Source: Mesostigma viride (lineage: Eukaryota; Streptophyta; Mesostigmatophyceae; Mesostigmatales; Mesostigmataceae). Taken from it: a stretch of DNA of 27,500 bases. Of the stretch, positions 8,296-17,642 are shown in pieces. Each line of letters starts with the position of its first letter. Within the stretch, counting starts at the first letter, position 1. Both the position numbers and the translations under genes were made by a program. The stretch is from positions 2,390,568-2,418,067 of the forward strand of contig RPFO01000059.1 of the NCBI GenBank assembly GCA_009746045.1, given 5' to 3'. The notes beneath the pieces were generated by a model. It saw only the letters and a program-made list of their open reading frames with translations, made no database searches and was not told where the DNA came from.

Positions 8296-8547
8296 AGTCA
8301 GCATGTGACGCCCTGTCGAGCGGCCCGCTTTGTTCTAGCTAGCTGCCATATAGTATTTGATGAAAGGCATTGAATGCCGAAGATGTCATTAAAATTATTA
8401 TTATTGTAAACCCACATTAAAATTATTCAAACATTTAATGAAAAGATTTTGACTGTTCGTGCTGTTTTGAACAGTGCGGTTGTTACTGGCACTGCCTGCA
8501 TGTGGCTGCCAGCATATTGCATTATGGCTGTGTTTCTCAGCGCTGTG

Positions 8548-8886
8548 TTTTCTCACTTTTCTCACTTTTCTCACGTCCTGTTTTTCTCACTTTTCTCACT
8601 TTTCTCACTTTTCTCACGTCCTGATTTTCTCACTTTTCTCACGTTTCACACCTCCCGTTTTTCTCACTTATCTCACGTCCTGTTTTTTGAGATTTTTCTC
8701 ACGTTTTTCCCCTTTTTTCACCTTTTTGGGGCAATCTCACCCGGGTGAGATTGCCCTTTTCTCACCCATTCTCACGCATTTCTCACCCTTTTTTCTCACC
8801 TTTCTCACCCATTCTCACCCATTTCTCACCCTTTTTCTCACCTTTCTCACCCTTTTTCTCACCTTTTCTCACCCATTCTCAAAGCC
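8548..8886 (-). repeat. Right subterminal array of the CACTA element
   Basis: TTTTCTCAC units, variants of the left array in reverse complement, repeat every 8-12 bp up to the right terminal inverted repeat. Subfamilies are visible: CTCACTTTT on the inner side, CTCACCCATT on the outer side. Confidence 0.85.
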
Positions 8887-8898
8887 GAGTTCCTAGTG

Positions 8899-9240
8899 CA
8901 GCTAGGCCCGCAAGCTCCTGGGCGGGCAAGGCAACCCCAGCATCGACGATCTACTCTCTCCAGCACAGCTCGTAATCAAGAACGGCTTGCTGGGCAGCGA
9001 GGCAGCGGTCCAGGCCAGGCGCGACAAAGTTCGCACCTACGTCCGCCTTGTCAACGACATCCCCGTTCTTTTCATCGACGGGAAGCACACGGACGTGCCA
9101 GCTCGATCCTATGTAACAAGCGGCACTTAAGCCACGCTCCAAGCCAGCCCCAGCTGCATCGTCGTCCTCAACGCACGTCCCCGGCATGGAGGGCGCCCGG
9201 TAAGGGCACACCCTTGCGGCCTCGCGGTACAATAGGCGTT
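8899..9240 (+). pseudogene. L1-like ORF1, C-terminal domain (continuation of 2756-3653)
   Basis: Directly right of the CACTA element one frame reads ARKLLGGQGNPSIDDLLSPA and then DKVRTYVRLVNDIPVLFIDG. This corresponds to the C-terminal domain seen as WSLDDDLTPAQQQQRRDQWP in the minus-strand ORF1 at 15482-15835. The left flank ends TFTSVASKVKVL, which lines up with TFSDIAAQVRLL of the same copy, so the CACTA insertion point falls within the RNA-binding part. A stop near 9129 and later shifts end the frame. The domain is known to help L1 ORF1 protein bind nucleic acid. Confidence 0.7.
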
Positions 9241-9504
9241 GGGCACAGCCTTTATTAATAATAAACAAGCCCCTTTCCATCCCCATGTCGCACCGTGCGA
9301 GCATGATCAGAATGCAAGGTCGCCAGGCACGCCAAGGTCAAACCTAGCTCCCGCCAATTTTCCAGCCTCACTCGCCTCCTGGCCCGCCTTGAGCGGGATG
9401 AGGCTCAGTCGACACGCCAGCGACGCCAGCCAGGACGGACTGAGGACGCATATCCGCCCTGAAAGAAAGACTCCATGCGTTGAAAAGCATTAACCCCAAT
9501 CGCC

Positions 9505-9595
9505 ACCCTCCCACCCCCCCACCCCCTCCACCCCCACCCCCACCTCCAGCACTACCCTTCTCCACCCCCACCTCCACCCCCACCCCCCCGCTGAT
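9505..9595 (+). repeat. C-rich tract between ORF1 and ORF2 of the L1-like element
   Basis: CCACCCCC / CCACCTCCA repeats of about 90 bp encode only poly-Pro in one frame. They sit in the spacer just before the endonuclease start of ORF2. Confidence 0.8.
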
Positions 9596-9599
9596 AGTG

Positions 9600-11110
9600 C
9601 ATTGCATTGCAACGGCCCGATTCTTGGTATTGCTAGCTTTAATCTGCGCACCCTCCCTGCAGATGGCTTCTCAACGAGCAGCGGCACCCCAGCACGTCAA
9701 CGCGTCGACGAGCTGATCGCCTTGTCTGCCGACAACAAGATCGCCGTCCTCGGGGTGCGGCCAGGAGCATCGGCGCACCATCGACCCTCAGCAAGGCGGG
9801 TCAAACAGGCTTATGGTCGACGACCTCCGCGCGGGCTGGCGGTTCCATTATGGTGTCCAGAGGCGCCGCCGCGCCGGGTCAAGGTGATGTGGGCCTCCTG
9901 TGCTCACCGGCAGCATCAGCTCACCTCCAGTCCATCGTGCTGAGATCCCCGCATGTGCTAGTGGCCACTTTTTCTGCCACGTACTGAGGGCCATTCTCAC
10001 CACACGCTCACCGTTATCGTGGGCTTAGTATGCGCCAGTGCATGCGGGTCGAGCTCAGGCGGAACGTGAGGCCTTCTTCAGTGCCCTCAAGGAGGAGGAG
10101 GCCAGCATCCCAGCTCGGCACTTCCTGGTTATGCTGCTCGACGCCAACGCCACGCTGCCAGTTGGCACTGGAGGCGCTCAGTACTCCCCCTCCAACAGGA
10201 CGGCCAACGGTAACATGGCTCGCTTTGCGGATCGATCTGTTGGCAGAATCTGCGCTGGTTGCATGCAATGCTTCTTTTGCAAGCCCCGCCCAGCAGCTTG
10301 CCACCTTTTGGGGGCCGTCGGATCGGGTGACCAGTGTGCCTCGACTATCTATGATCTGCGTACGCCGGGCTCAGCGCCCCTCAGTTGTCGATGCTGGCGT
10401 GCTGCAAGATTCTGTCAGCACGGTGGAATCTGATCACCGTCTCGTGCCGGCGCGCGCATCAGATTGCGGTTTCCTGGCGTGAAACCGTCGCGACAGCTGG
10501 CGCATCAGCCAGATCTCAAGGTGCTCAGGATTGTACTGAAGGATGCCGACAGGATGTCAGCATGGAGGAGCAGGCCGCTAATAATGACGCACCGGGACGA
10601 ATTCCTGGCAGTCTTCAACGCCACTGAGGGGCCGAGTCGCCAGCAGTTACACGTACGCCATTCCGCCCCCAGGTGACTTTTCAGTGATCCTCCGCGGTAT
10701 CGCTGCCAAGTACCGTCTGGCTGCCCGCACCCTCCCCTCCTTGCCTCCGCGCCGACAGCTTGCTGTCCACCGCCAAGCACCGACAGTGGTCGCCGCTACG
10801 GGCAGATGCTCCCGGCCGCAACAGGGACCCGACCGCCAAGCCTAGGCTGCAAGCGGCTCTGCCGGTCGCCTACGAGCAAGCCGAGAAGTCCGACGCTCAG
10901 CAGATGGTCAAGGACCTGCGCAACAGCCAGCAGAAGCACGACGGCAAGGGGGCCTGGTTCTGGTACAAGCGCCTCGCGGACACCCGGACGGCCTCGGCCG
11001 GCCCCGGCCACCGCCACAATGTTCCCGGCGCACCGGCCGAGCGGCTTCGTACCTGGGCCGCGGCCACTGCCGAGGTCTTGGGGACAGCTGCGCCGGCCCC
11101 GCCCCTGCTA
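9600..11110 (+). pseudogene. L1-like ORF2: AP-type endonuclease and following linker, frameshifted
   Basis: The frame starting near 9600 gives ILGIASFNLRTL and DELIALSADNKIAVLGV, matching the first blocks of LINE AP endonucleases. A one-base shift then gives GQEHRRT, the conserved Gln-Glu metal-site motif. Later blocks, again in different frames, are AHLQSIVLRSPHVLVATFSA (near 9930-9990), FFSALKEEEASIPARHFLVM then LLDANATL (near 10070-10150, the position of the GDFNA motif), and SVSTVESDHRLVPA (near 10410-10450) with the catalytic Ser-Asp-His. Beyond 10760 comes AYEQAEKSDAQQMVKDLRNS, typical of the endonuclease-RT linker. No ATG is visible at the start. The RT domain is absent: the element is cut at about 11240 by the 3' end of another LINE. 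Confidence 0.8.
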
Positions 11111-11277
11111 TACCATGCAGCCCGCCGCCGCCCGCCCGGCCGCCCTGGCAGGCGGCCCAGCCGGACCCCCGGCCGCCCCGCCCGCAGGTCCGTGGCGGAC
11201 TATGTACCTAGTCCCCCCGCTGACCGGCCCGCTCGGCGACCCGTCAGACATTAATGAATTAATTAATTGAACACGTG

Positions 11278-11299
11278 CTCCCGTTGGGGAGTTACGGAG
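11278..11299 (-). other. LINE 3' stem-loop (CTCC/GGAG type)
   Basis: CTCC (11278-11281) can pair with GGAG at 11288-11291 or with GGAG at 11296-11299, two alternative folds. The surrounding GTGCTCCCGTTGGGGAGT is shared with 25077-25094 and, less closely, 17222-17239. Confidence 0.55.
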
Positions 11300-11509
11300 A
11301 ACCGAAGTGCTTTTAATCCCTGTGTGTGCACAACAGGAGAAAGGGCAGAGATCCCCAGTCTCCTTCAAATTCTTCATGAGCTCGTCGGCACTCGGCATGC
11401 AAGGGAGGTTGACGTCTCACCTGGCTTCTGGGGGAAACGACGCAGCACCACCCGGCAGTCGCGGCGGGAGCGGTCGGTGGCCTCCCGTTATTGTGCCTGG
11501 CGAAGGTCT

Positions 11510-12375
11510 TCAAGCTCCTGGAGTTTCGTGCATGGCGATGGCGTCGGTGGTGGAGGCGGTCGCTGTCCGCAGCAGGTCCGCATAGGAGAGGGGCGGGAGG
11601 ACGTCGCCAGCATCCAGCCGGGGTGGCTGGGATGCGATGGTGGCTGTCTGCTCCGCTATCTTTCGGACCTGTGAGGCCAGGGCCTCGGTGTGGGCGGTGA
11701 TGGCTTCAATCTTCTTCATGAGCACGCCGCACTTGCCCTTCACCTGGTTAAGGCGAGAGACAAGTGCAGCGTGCCGTTTCCGATGCCTGCGCTGCGGTGT
11801 GTAGCGCCGTGAACTGGGGTTGGAGCTTGTGGACGACCTTGGTTTCCATGCACATTGCATGGAGACCCGGGCCTCCACCGTGTTGAGCGTGGTGTTCAGG
11901 AATGTCAGCTTGCTCCTCGGCCAGCGGCCAGGTCACGTGCTCCTCCATCACTCCGCGGATGTCATCCTTGCTGAGGGAGGGAGCTGATGGGGCTGCCGGC
12001 TGCGCAGGCTGGGCCAGTGGGGTGCATGCGGAGCGCTCGGAAGAGGTCGCCGAGGCTGCGCTGGTAGTAGCTGGTCAAGATATTAGACAGGCGTTGGCGT
12101 GGTTCGGGGTAAGTGGAGAGCCAGGACGTGTCGCGGTAGTCGATAGCCGCCCCCCCCCTCTGGGGCACGAAGAGCTTCCGTTCCGCTGTGCGAGGAACTG
12201 GAGGACCTCGACGCATTCCTGCGGCGACAACTCTTGCCACTGACTCCGTGAAGGAGAAGCGTGAGTCGCCGGGCAAGAAGTGGCGCCATTTGTGATCGTG
12301 GCATGGTTTCTTGCAGCTCAGGCGAGGCGCTGGGCGATGGTTGGGCGGGTAAGCCGGGCGGCAGGCCGGACACAT
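11510..12375 (-). pseudogene. L1-like ORF1, N-terminal half with coiled coil
   Basis: The first part reads DHKWRHFLPGDSRFSFTESV and later YPEPRQRLSNILTSYYQRSL, similar in layout to ORF1 N-termini at 14500-14900 and 16365. After a frame change near 11880 comes a Lys/Glu-rich helical stretch (LMKKIEAITAHTEALASQV) and the motif LPPLSYADLLR, matching PPPSYATMVKQ of the plus-strand copy. The protein ends soon after at 11510 without any RRM or C-terminal domain. Frameshifts and the missing RNA-binding half make it non-functional. Confidence 0.6.
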
Positions 12376-12639
12376 TTGGCGAGGGCGAGAGGGTTGGGCT
12401 GGGCGCTAGGAAGTTGTGCCAGCTCCTTTTCCAGCCCTCATTTTGCTTTGGGAGTCGTCATAGCTTGTCACGTGCGTAACTTTGTCGATACTGCGTGGCA
12501 GCCGTAACCGATTATGCTGGCAAGTGCGTCTTAAAAAGGCGCATCGAATGCGAGTGGTCTGACCGAATTTGGGGCTCAGACGCAAAAGATCTGAACTCCG
12601 CCGTCAGCCATACCGCCGTCAGCCATTTTCGTGGTTGTT

Positions 12640-12720
12640 TTTAGCAAGGAGTTTTAGCAAGGAATATGTGCTACATGATCTCCCGGCAACGGAGTCATGT
12701 TATGATTTAATTTAGTTTGA
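12640..12720 (+). mobile_element. Detached LINE 3' end, plus orientation
   Basis: CAAGGAATATGTGCTACATG is identical to the minus strand near 224-243, so this is the same LINE family in the opposite orientation. It holds the best-preserved stem-loop at 12673-12700, with stems ACATGA/TCATGT and CTCC/GGAG, followed by an AT-rich tail with no microsatellite. Only about 80 bp of the element remains. Confidence 0.7.
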
Positions 12721-12764
12721 TTTTCATGCCAGAAACGGTTGTCGACCTGCACCCCTGGTTACCT

Positions 12765-12838
12765 ACTCACAATGTGTGCAAACCGCTTGCGCGCCTGAAT
12801 CATTACGTATTCGACCACAGTAATGAACAGGTAGGCAT
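12765..12838 (-). pseudogene. Small LINE RT fragment
   Basis: The minus strand reads AYLFITVVEYVMIQARKRFAH, matching LSPYLFIIVVDHVMRRARARF of the RT copy at about 1355-1290. At the DNA level TAATGAACAGGTA is shared exactly. Both sides break off abruptly. The TCGACCACAGTAATG bases vary from the first copy, so this is not a recent duplicate. Confidence 0.6.
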
Positions 12839-12978
12839 GCCATGGCCACCTCCGTGTAGACGGATTGGAATGTTATGTGGCCTCACTACGGAATAATGAA
12901 TAACAGGTATACACAACGGTATATAGCCGGTGAAAAAACATCTCCGAGTTTGGAGTTGGAGTTCGAAAGAGGCATGAT

Positions 12979-12999
12979 CTTATTAATTATATTAATAAG
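12979..12999. other. Perfect AT-rich inverted repeat
   Basis: CTTATTAAT and ATTAATAAG form a 9-bp stem with a TAT loop. It lies between the RT fragment and the (GGAAT)n array. It has no identified role; it may be an insertion scar or a cruciform. Confidence 0.6.
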
Positions 13000-13170
13000 C
13001 AGTTAAGCACATGACTGCGTCACGTGGGTGCCAATGCAAACCTTCATCCCTATACACAACGAGAAGGAGGGAGGGCGTTCTAGCTTCTCTCACTGCTGCA
13101 AGTGGGCAGGCCACAGAGGCTGCTCTCTCTCCACAGCATGGTGCCAGGGCGCAACACTGTGGGTGCAATT

Positions 13171-13324
13171 GAATGGAATGGAATGGGATGGAATGGAATG
13201 GAATGGAATGGAATGGAATGGAATGGAATGGAATGGAATGGAATGGAATGGAATGGAATGGAATGGAATGAAATGGAATGGAATGGAATGGAATGGAATG
13301 GAATGGAATGGAATGGAATGGAAT
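13171..13324. repeat. (GGAAT)n microsatellite, about 30 copies
   Basis: A pentanucleotide array with two interruptions (near 13186 and 13270). On the minus strand it is (ATTCC)n following the 3' end of the SINE-like unit at 13325-13725. It looks like human satellite II/III monomers, but that is a composition coincidence. Confidence 0.95.
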
Positions 13325-13725
13325 TGAATATAATTCGAATTGAACTGAATTGAATTGTAACATATCTCCGTTGGGAGTACATGTAGCACATATCCCTGAG
13401 AAGGGGCATACATCTGGCTTTCAATACATTCTGGGCTACTTCCTGCAAGGGTAGGGTGTAAACTACACCTGCTCTGGGTGCACAAAGTGCACCTGCACCA
13501 CTATGTGTATTCCAGCACCTAAGGCGCGGACATAGGGTGGAAGATCATCATGGCTAGACAATGGCTACTAGGGCATGGCTTCTCAGCAGAGAGAAGCTCT
13601 CTGCATAGATAGGCAAAGCTTGGCTAAATTGATGCGTAATGCATCATCGGTGCCGGGAGTCGATCCCATTATATAGGCGCACATGAGCGTAGGCGTGAGC
13701 CACATGCTATGCTAAGCCTGACTAA
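13325..13725 (-). mobile_element. SINE-like element with a LINE-type 3' end
   Basis: On the minus strand an A-box-like TGGCTCACGCC (13702-13692) is followed 35 bp later by GGGATCGACTCCC (13667-13655), which contains a perfect box B (GATCGACTC). About 270 bp of unrelated body follows, then GGATATGTGCTACATG and the stem-loop at 13360-13384 shared with the LINE ends at 204-228 and 12673-12700. A degenerating AATTC tract and (ATTCC)n close the unit. This head-body-tail order is that of a SINE moved by a partner LINE. A cloverleaf is not convincing, so the head is decayed or only tRNA-like. The alternative is a truncated LINE end next to a chance pol III motif. Confidence 0.45.
13360..13384 (-). 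other. LINE-type 3' stem-loop in the SINE-like unit
   Basis: ACAT pairs with ATGT and CTCC with GGAG around GTTG. It is 25 nt long, like the copy at 204-228, and the following GTAGCACATAT is identical. Confidence 0.6.
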
Positions 13726-13739
13726 TTTACACTACTGTG

Positions 13740-15018
13740 ATATATTCCCTAGTCTGGGGTTGCTGGGGTGGCAGGGGGCGCCTGACAGGGCTTGTGGTCG
13801 ACGTGTATGACCGCCCCCCCCCGTATACCGGTTTCCCACCTCAGTGCGCTCTGCCGGAGCTGGATCGAGGTAGGTCGGCCATAGCTCCCGTCGTCGCTGT
13901 TGCTGTGCCGGGGTCAAGTCGTCGTCTAGCGTGAAGATAGTCCTCGAGAGCTTCTTGTGGCATTTAAGAACAACAGCTTATTATCCGCCATGTACTTAGA
14001 AGGCCGACATCCGCAGCTCACCAGTGAGTTGCATGGATATGGGGGTAAGAATGTCGCGCTATGGCAAGAGACTCCGAGTTCTCACCTGCCGGCTGGTCGA
14101 AGTGCTTGACGATGACATTGTGGCTGCTCTGGGTGATGTCGGCCTCCTCGTGGAGGTCGAGCGATTGTCGCTTGAGCTGTGCCGCGCGATGGTGGAGGCG
14201 GTGGAGGTGGTGCATGTGGTGCTTCAGCATGTCCACCCAGGTCTGGGTGCCAGGGAGGAGCATCGTCGGCGGGGCCAGCAGATGCCGGCCGGGAGGCAAT
14301 GTCTTTCACCGCCTGGGCGGTGAGGCCTGCGGTGTTTTGCAGGCACTCAATGGCGATGGCGTGGTCGCGTGGAGGCGCTTGTCGATGTCGAGGAGCTGGG
14401 CCTTGATGTTGGCGGTGGAGGTGGAGGTGGGAGTGGAGGTGGAGGTGAGGAGGGTGGAGGTGGAGGTGACTGTGGTGGAAAGGTGAGGGAGCTCAGCGGC
14501 CATGGCGTGCTGCACATATAGCTGCCACATCTGCAGCAAGGGGTTTCTGATAATTGCTGCTCGAGGGCTTCCTGAAGGATGAAGCGGTAGGTGGCTGCGG
14601 AAATGGTAGGAGCCCAGATCTCGCCATCAGACGAATGAGAAGTGAGCAGAGGATGAGGTGCTGAAGGCCGGGGTGCGTGGTTGGGGGATGGTCTGTCACA
14701 TAGGTGAGGGGACACCATGTGCCGTCTGGGAAGATGAGGCGGTTGATGCTGTGGAGATGGAGGCACAGGTCGTAAAGCGAGGCGTAGTCCCTGTAAAAGA
14801 TGCAGTGCAGGGCACTTGCCGGGGCCATGTTGGTCCAGTTGTGGTCGGCGATTTGGAAGGATATTGAGCCGAACGTGCGGTTCTGTTGGGTGCGATTCTG
14901 CTGGGCGGTTGCGTTTGGGATCAAGCGAGGCCGAGGGCGAGGCCGCAGGAGTCGAGTGCACTACTAACGCTTGAGTAGTGTCACCGCTGCCTGGTAGGCC
15001 GGGCGGAGCTATAGCCAT
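13740..15018 (-). pseudogene. Decayed L1-like ORF1
   Basis: The N-terminal part (15018 to about 14500) reads MAIAPPGLPGSGDTTQ, then, after a frame change, SISFQIADHNWTNMAPASAL and RLIFPDGTWCPLTYVT. A Thr/Ser/Pro-rich, repetitive stretch (14400-14500) and a His-rich stretch (14180-14280) follow. The last part reads LDDDLTPAQQQRRRELWPTY (about 13930-13870), the ORF1 C-terminal domain motif. The RRM core is not visible, so an internal loss is likely in addition to frameshifts. The 5' leader at 15060-15235 lies directly upstream. Confidence 0.6.
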
Positions 15019-15059
15019 TAGCCGGAGCTGCAGGCGAGTTTTCTTGGCTCAGCACAGCC

Positions 15060-15235
15060 GCCTGAGGCTGCGTTACGTAGTCGAGCGTTTGCCCGCCATG
15101 ATATTGAGTTTTAGCTTCGGGAAAATATATCAGCGTGTGCGTCTTAGAAAGACGAAGCGATTGTGATATTCACATTGAATTTGGTGCCCGAACATGAAAG
15201 TTATGAGCGCCGCCGTCAGCCATGGCTAAATCGTG
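15060..15235 (-). promoter_or_regulatory. L1-like 5' leader, copy upstream of the 13740-15018 ORF1
   Basis: On the minus strand it begins ATGGCTGACGGCGGCGCTC and contains GTCTTTCTAAGACGCACACG, which forms a small hairpin. It corresponds to 12640-12480 (same strand) and 1460-1681 (opposite strand). In all three cases an ORF1 start follows. Confidence 0.55.
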
Positions 15236-15481
15236 GCTCGTGATGAGCACACGTGGGCACCTGTATCGGGTGCAATACAACCATGCAATACCATAGGTAG
15301 GCTGGACGCATAGCTTATGCTGCAAAGGTGAGGTGGGCTCAAGACGTCGGCTAAGGCGCAAGCTGATGGCCACAAGGTGCCAGATCTAATTTAAGGTACT
15401 ATAGCGCTGTGCGCTAATATCATTTCAAGTGCTGTAATGCCTAAGCTATCCCATTATTGTCGATTGCCCCCATCTAGACAA

Positions 15482-16376
15482 CTAGCTTGAGTGCTCTATC
15501 CCGTACGTGGGAGCCCGGGGGGGCTTCCACAGTTTCTTGTTGACATAAAGGTCCCCGCGCCCAACCAGTACACTTGGGGCGGGCTTCTCGGGTTTGGTCT
15601 TGGGGGGGATGTATTCGGGCCACTGGTCGCGGCGTTGCTGCTGCTGGGCTGGCGTCAGGTCGTCGTCAAGCGACCAGGGGGTGGTCACCAGCTTCTTGAG
15701 GCGAGAGAGGAGCCGAACTTGGGCTGCGATGTCGCTGAAGGTAAGGACCACTGTAGGGGGCCCAGCCTTGTCCCGTGGATGGGGCAGGCGGTAGGTGCCT
15801 TGCAGTGCGGTTCCTTGCAGCTTCATGCGCGCCATGCAAGAGCTGGTTCCTGATCGAGCTCGTGGAGAAGAGAGTCTGGGGTTTCCCCCAGCTGTATGTC
15901 GAAGCGCCTGAGGATGACCTGGCAGCGGCGACGGTCGTGGTCAGCGGCCTCGCGGCGTACGTCTTCCAGCTCCTGGCTGGAGCTTGGTGGTGATGGCGGT
16001 GGTGGTAGAGGTTGCCTGGCTCTTGAGCAGGTCAGCCCAGGAGGCGCGAGTCGAGGGGTCATTGCCGGCGAGTCCGGGCTGGGGGCCGGAGGAGCTCTTG
16101 GAGATTGCCTGCGAGAATTCTGAGCCTGCCCGTCGGCTGGCGTGCAGGTGATGCTTGAGGCCAGGTGATGCTTGAGGCCGCCCCCGAGACTTGCCTGATC
16201 GTCGAACTGCAGGTAGCTGCATTGGATGGTAGCCCGCAAATACTCTACCGGTTGCTGAAGCAGTGGTTCCCAGTTGGGCCAGTCGATCTTGTCGCCGCGG
16301 ATAGGCAGGTGAATGTCGCGAGAGCATGCTAAGTGCCTGAGAACCTCGTCACATTGTTCTTTGGTGAGCATAGAGC
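15482..16376 (-). pseudogene. L1-like ORF1, the most complete copy, one main frameshift
   Basis: From about 16366 the frame reads MLTKEQCDEVLRHLACSRD, IDWPNWEPLLQQPVEYLRA, a Pro/Ser-rich linker, a short coiled coil (SQELEDVRREAADHDRRR) and the start of the RRM (CQVILRRFDIQLGETPDSLL). Near 15835 the frame changes. The RRM then continues as TVVLTFSDIAAQVRLLSRL, and the C-terminal domain as WSLDDDLTPAQQQQRRDQWP and LVGRGDLYVNKKLW, with a stop at 15482. The order coiled coil, RRM, C-terminal domain is that of L1 ORF1 proteins. Immediately upstream lies the (CATCC)n array, which replaces or follows the true N-terminus. No ORF2 follows on the left. Confidence 0.75.
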
Positions 16377-16397
16377 ATTCCAGGATGCACCCCCCCC

Positions 16398-16667
16398 CAT
16401 CCCGTCCCATCCCATCCCATCCCATCCCATCCCATCCTGGCATCCCATCCCATCCCATCCCATCCCATCCCATCCCATCCCATCCCATCCCATCCCATCC
16501 CATCCCATCCCATCCCATCCCATCCCATCCCATCCCATCCCATCCCATCCCATCCCATCCCATCCCATCCCATCCCATCCCATCCCATCCCATCCCATCC
16601 CATCCCATCCCATCCCATCCCATCCCATCCCATCCCATCCCATCCCATCCCATCCCATCCCATCCCG
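16398..16667. repeat. (CATCC)n microsatellite, about 54 copies
   Basis: A nearly perfect pentanucleotide array with one interruption near 16437. A few extra CATCC units lie at 16688-16705. It is open in all frames (repeating Gly-Trp-Asp-Gly-Met on the minus strand) and so extends the ORF1 reading frame artificially. It lies at the 5' side of the ORF1 copy. Confidence 0.97.
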
Positions 16668-16739
16668 TCTTCAAACCCCCCGTCCTCCATCCACCCCATC
16701 CCATCTTCAGTTCCCTGAGGACTTGTGCTCGCGTGACGC

Positions 16740-17207
16740 AGTACTACCTGTAATTTAATTAATTAATATGGGTCTTGATGATAGTGAGTGAGACAACTAC
16801 CATCATTAAACACGGCTTGTGTTGCAGGTTCGACAACAGCAGTCATTACCAGCATCCACCAATCTGAAGGCATGCCACGGAGTACCCGATGAGGTACTTT
16901 TCTACCCGGATACTAAGTGAGACAACTATTCCTGGACGCATGGCGATCCAACTGCACCCGAGGCAAGTGGCGCGACTCACTCGCGCTGTATGGCATGCCT
17001 TCAGTGCATGTTCACGCCCTTACTTACCAGTTTGACATATACTGCACGGGGGTGATGGGGCTTATGCTTGGATGGACGGAGGGTCTGAAAGAACATTTTT
17101 ACGCAAGCATATTACCTGCTCAATGCAAGTAACTAACTATTTTTTATGGCTCGGAATGAGGATCATAATTGGCAGGCATCTTGCTCGTCCAACTATTATT
17201 CCAGTAA
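16740..17207. other. No gene recognised
   Basis: AT-rich sequence with TTAATTAATTAAT at 16757 and a short direct repeat (AGTGAGACAACTA at about 16790 and 16914). No coding signal was found that stands out from chance. Confidence 0.5.
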
Positions 17208-17360
17208 AACAATTAATCACACGCTCCGGTTGGGGAGTGGTGGAGCACAATAATGCCATGGTAGTATTAGAGTGCTTTCCATCCCTGTGTTTGCACAACA
17301 GGAAGGGGGCAAGAGACACGCCTCTTCCCTCACACCTTCTTTTGTACTAATGCAGCACTT
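17208..17360 (-). mobile_element. Detached LINE 3' end, minus orientation
   Basis: A CTCC/GGAG stem-loop (17224-17237) is followed, in plus-strand order, by AGTGCTTTCCATCCCTGTGT and TGCACAACAGGA. This matches the 3' UTR of the ORF1-only element at 11300-11340. AAAACAATTAAT lies beyond the hairpin as the tail. Nothing of an ORF remains. Confidence 0.6.
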
Positions 17361-17471
17361 GAGAACCAATAAATAAGAAAACTGCCTATACCGCCGGCAC
17401 AGCAACAGCTAGCACTGTCACATGTGCAAGTTGGAAAGGAAGATGTCATACAAAAACAAGCACGGCTCTTA

Positions 17472-17642
17472 TCAGCCTGCGTCAACCATATCTTCATCAT
17501 CCGTCCCCTGCACCACACCGTCTGCTTCGGTCATGTCCAGCATGGACAGCACCTCACGGGCATGGTTCTGCCCAGTGCTACCCATCAAGATCCCCTTGCT
17601 CACAGCTCCCTCCCATTGCTTCGTGCAAGCAATCAGTGCGCC
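17472..17642 (-). CDS. Terminal exon of the predicted gene
   Basis: A consensus acceptor (ATCGCCTGCAG) precedes GALIACTKQWEGAVSKGI, LMGSTGQNHAREVLSMLDM and an acidic end (GTDDEDMVDAG) with a TGA stop: 56 codons in phase 0. The mixed helical composition and acidic tail look like the natural C-terminus of a cytosolic or nuclear protein. The link to the exons at 19197 and beyond is inferred from strand and phase only. About 1.55 kb, including an 18.1-18.4 kb minisatellite, lies between. Confidence 0.5.
   Translation of the reverse strand, partial: GALIACTKQWEGAVSKGILMGSTGQNHAREVLSMLDMTEADGVVQGTDDEDMVDAG

Larger units (their letters stand above)
3654..8898. mobile_element. CACTA-like (EnSpm) DNA transposon, 5,245 bp, inserted in L1 ORF1
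   Basis: The perfect 12-bp terminal inverted repeats are CACTAGGAACTC at 3654-3665 and its complement GAGTTCCTAGTG at 8887-8898. Both ends carry long subterminal arrays of GTGAGAAA-type units in inverted orientation, a layout known from CACTA elements, whose accessory protein binds such repeats. The flanking bases are CA on both sides (3652-3653 and 8899-8900), so a 2-bp duplication is possible; a standard 3-bp CACTA duplication is not seen. With the element and one CA removed, the two flanks read as one L1-like ORF1. No transposase domain was recognised inside, so it is probably non-autonomous. It carries exon-like fragments on both strands and a nested hAT-like element. Confidence 0.85.
11240..12640 (-). 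mobile_element. ORF1-only LINE derivative, about 1.4 kb
   Basis: Reading right to left there is a 5' leader (12640-12480) related to 15235-15060, then a decayed ORF1 (12375-11510), a 3' UTR with CCTGTTGTGCACACACAGGG, a CTCC-loop-GGAG hairpin (11278-11291) and an AATT-rich tail. ORF2 is missing, so the 5' half of ORF1 is joined directly to the 3' UTR. Such internally deleted LINEs can be moved by the intact relative. The left junction with the L1-like ORF2 fragment lies at about 11240-11250. Confidence 0.6.
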
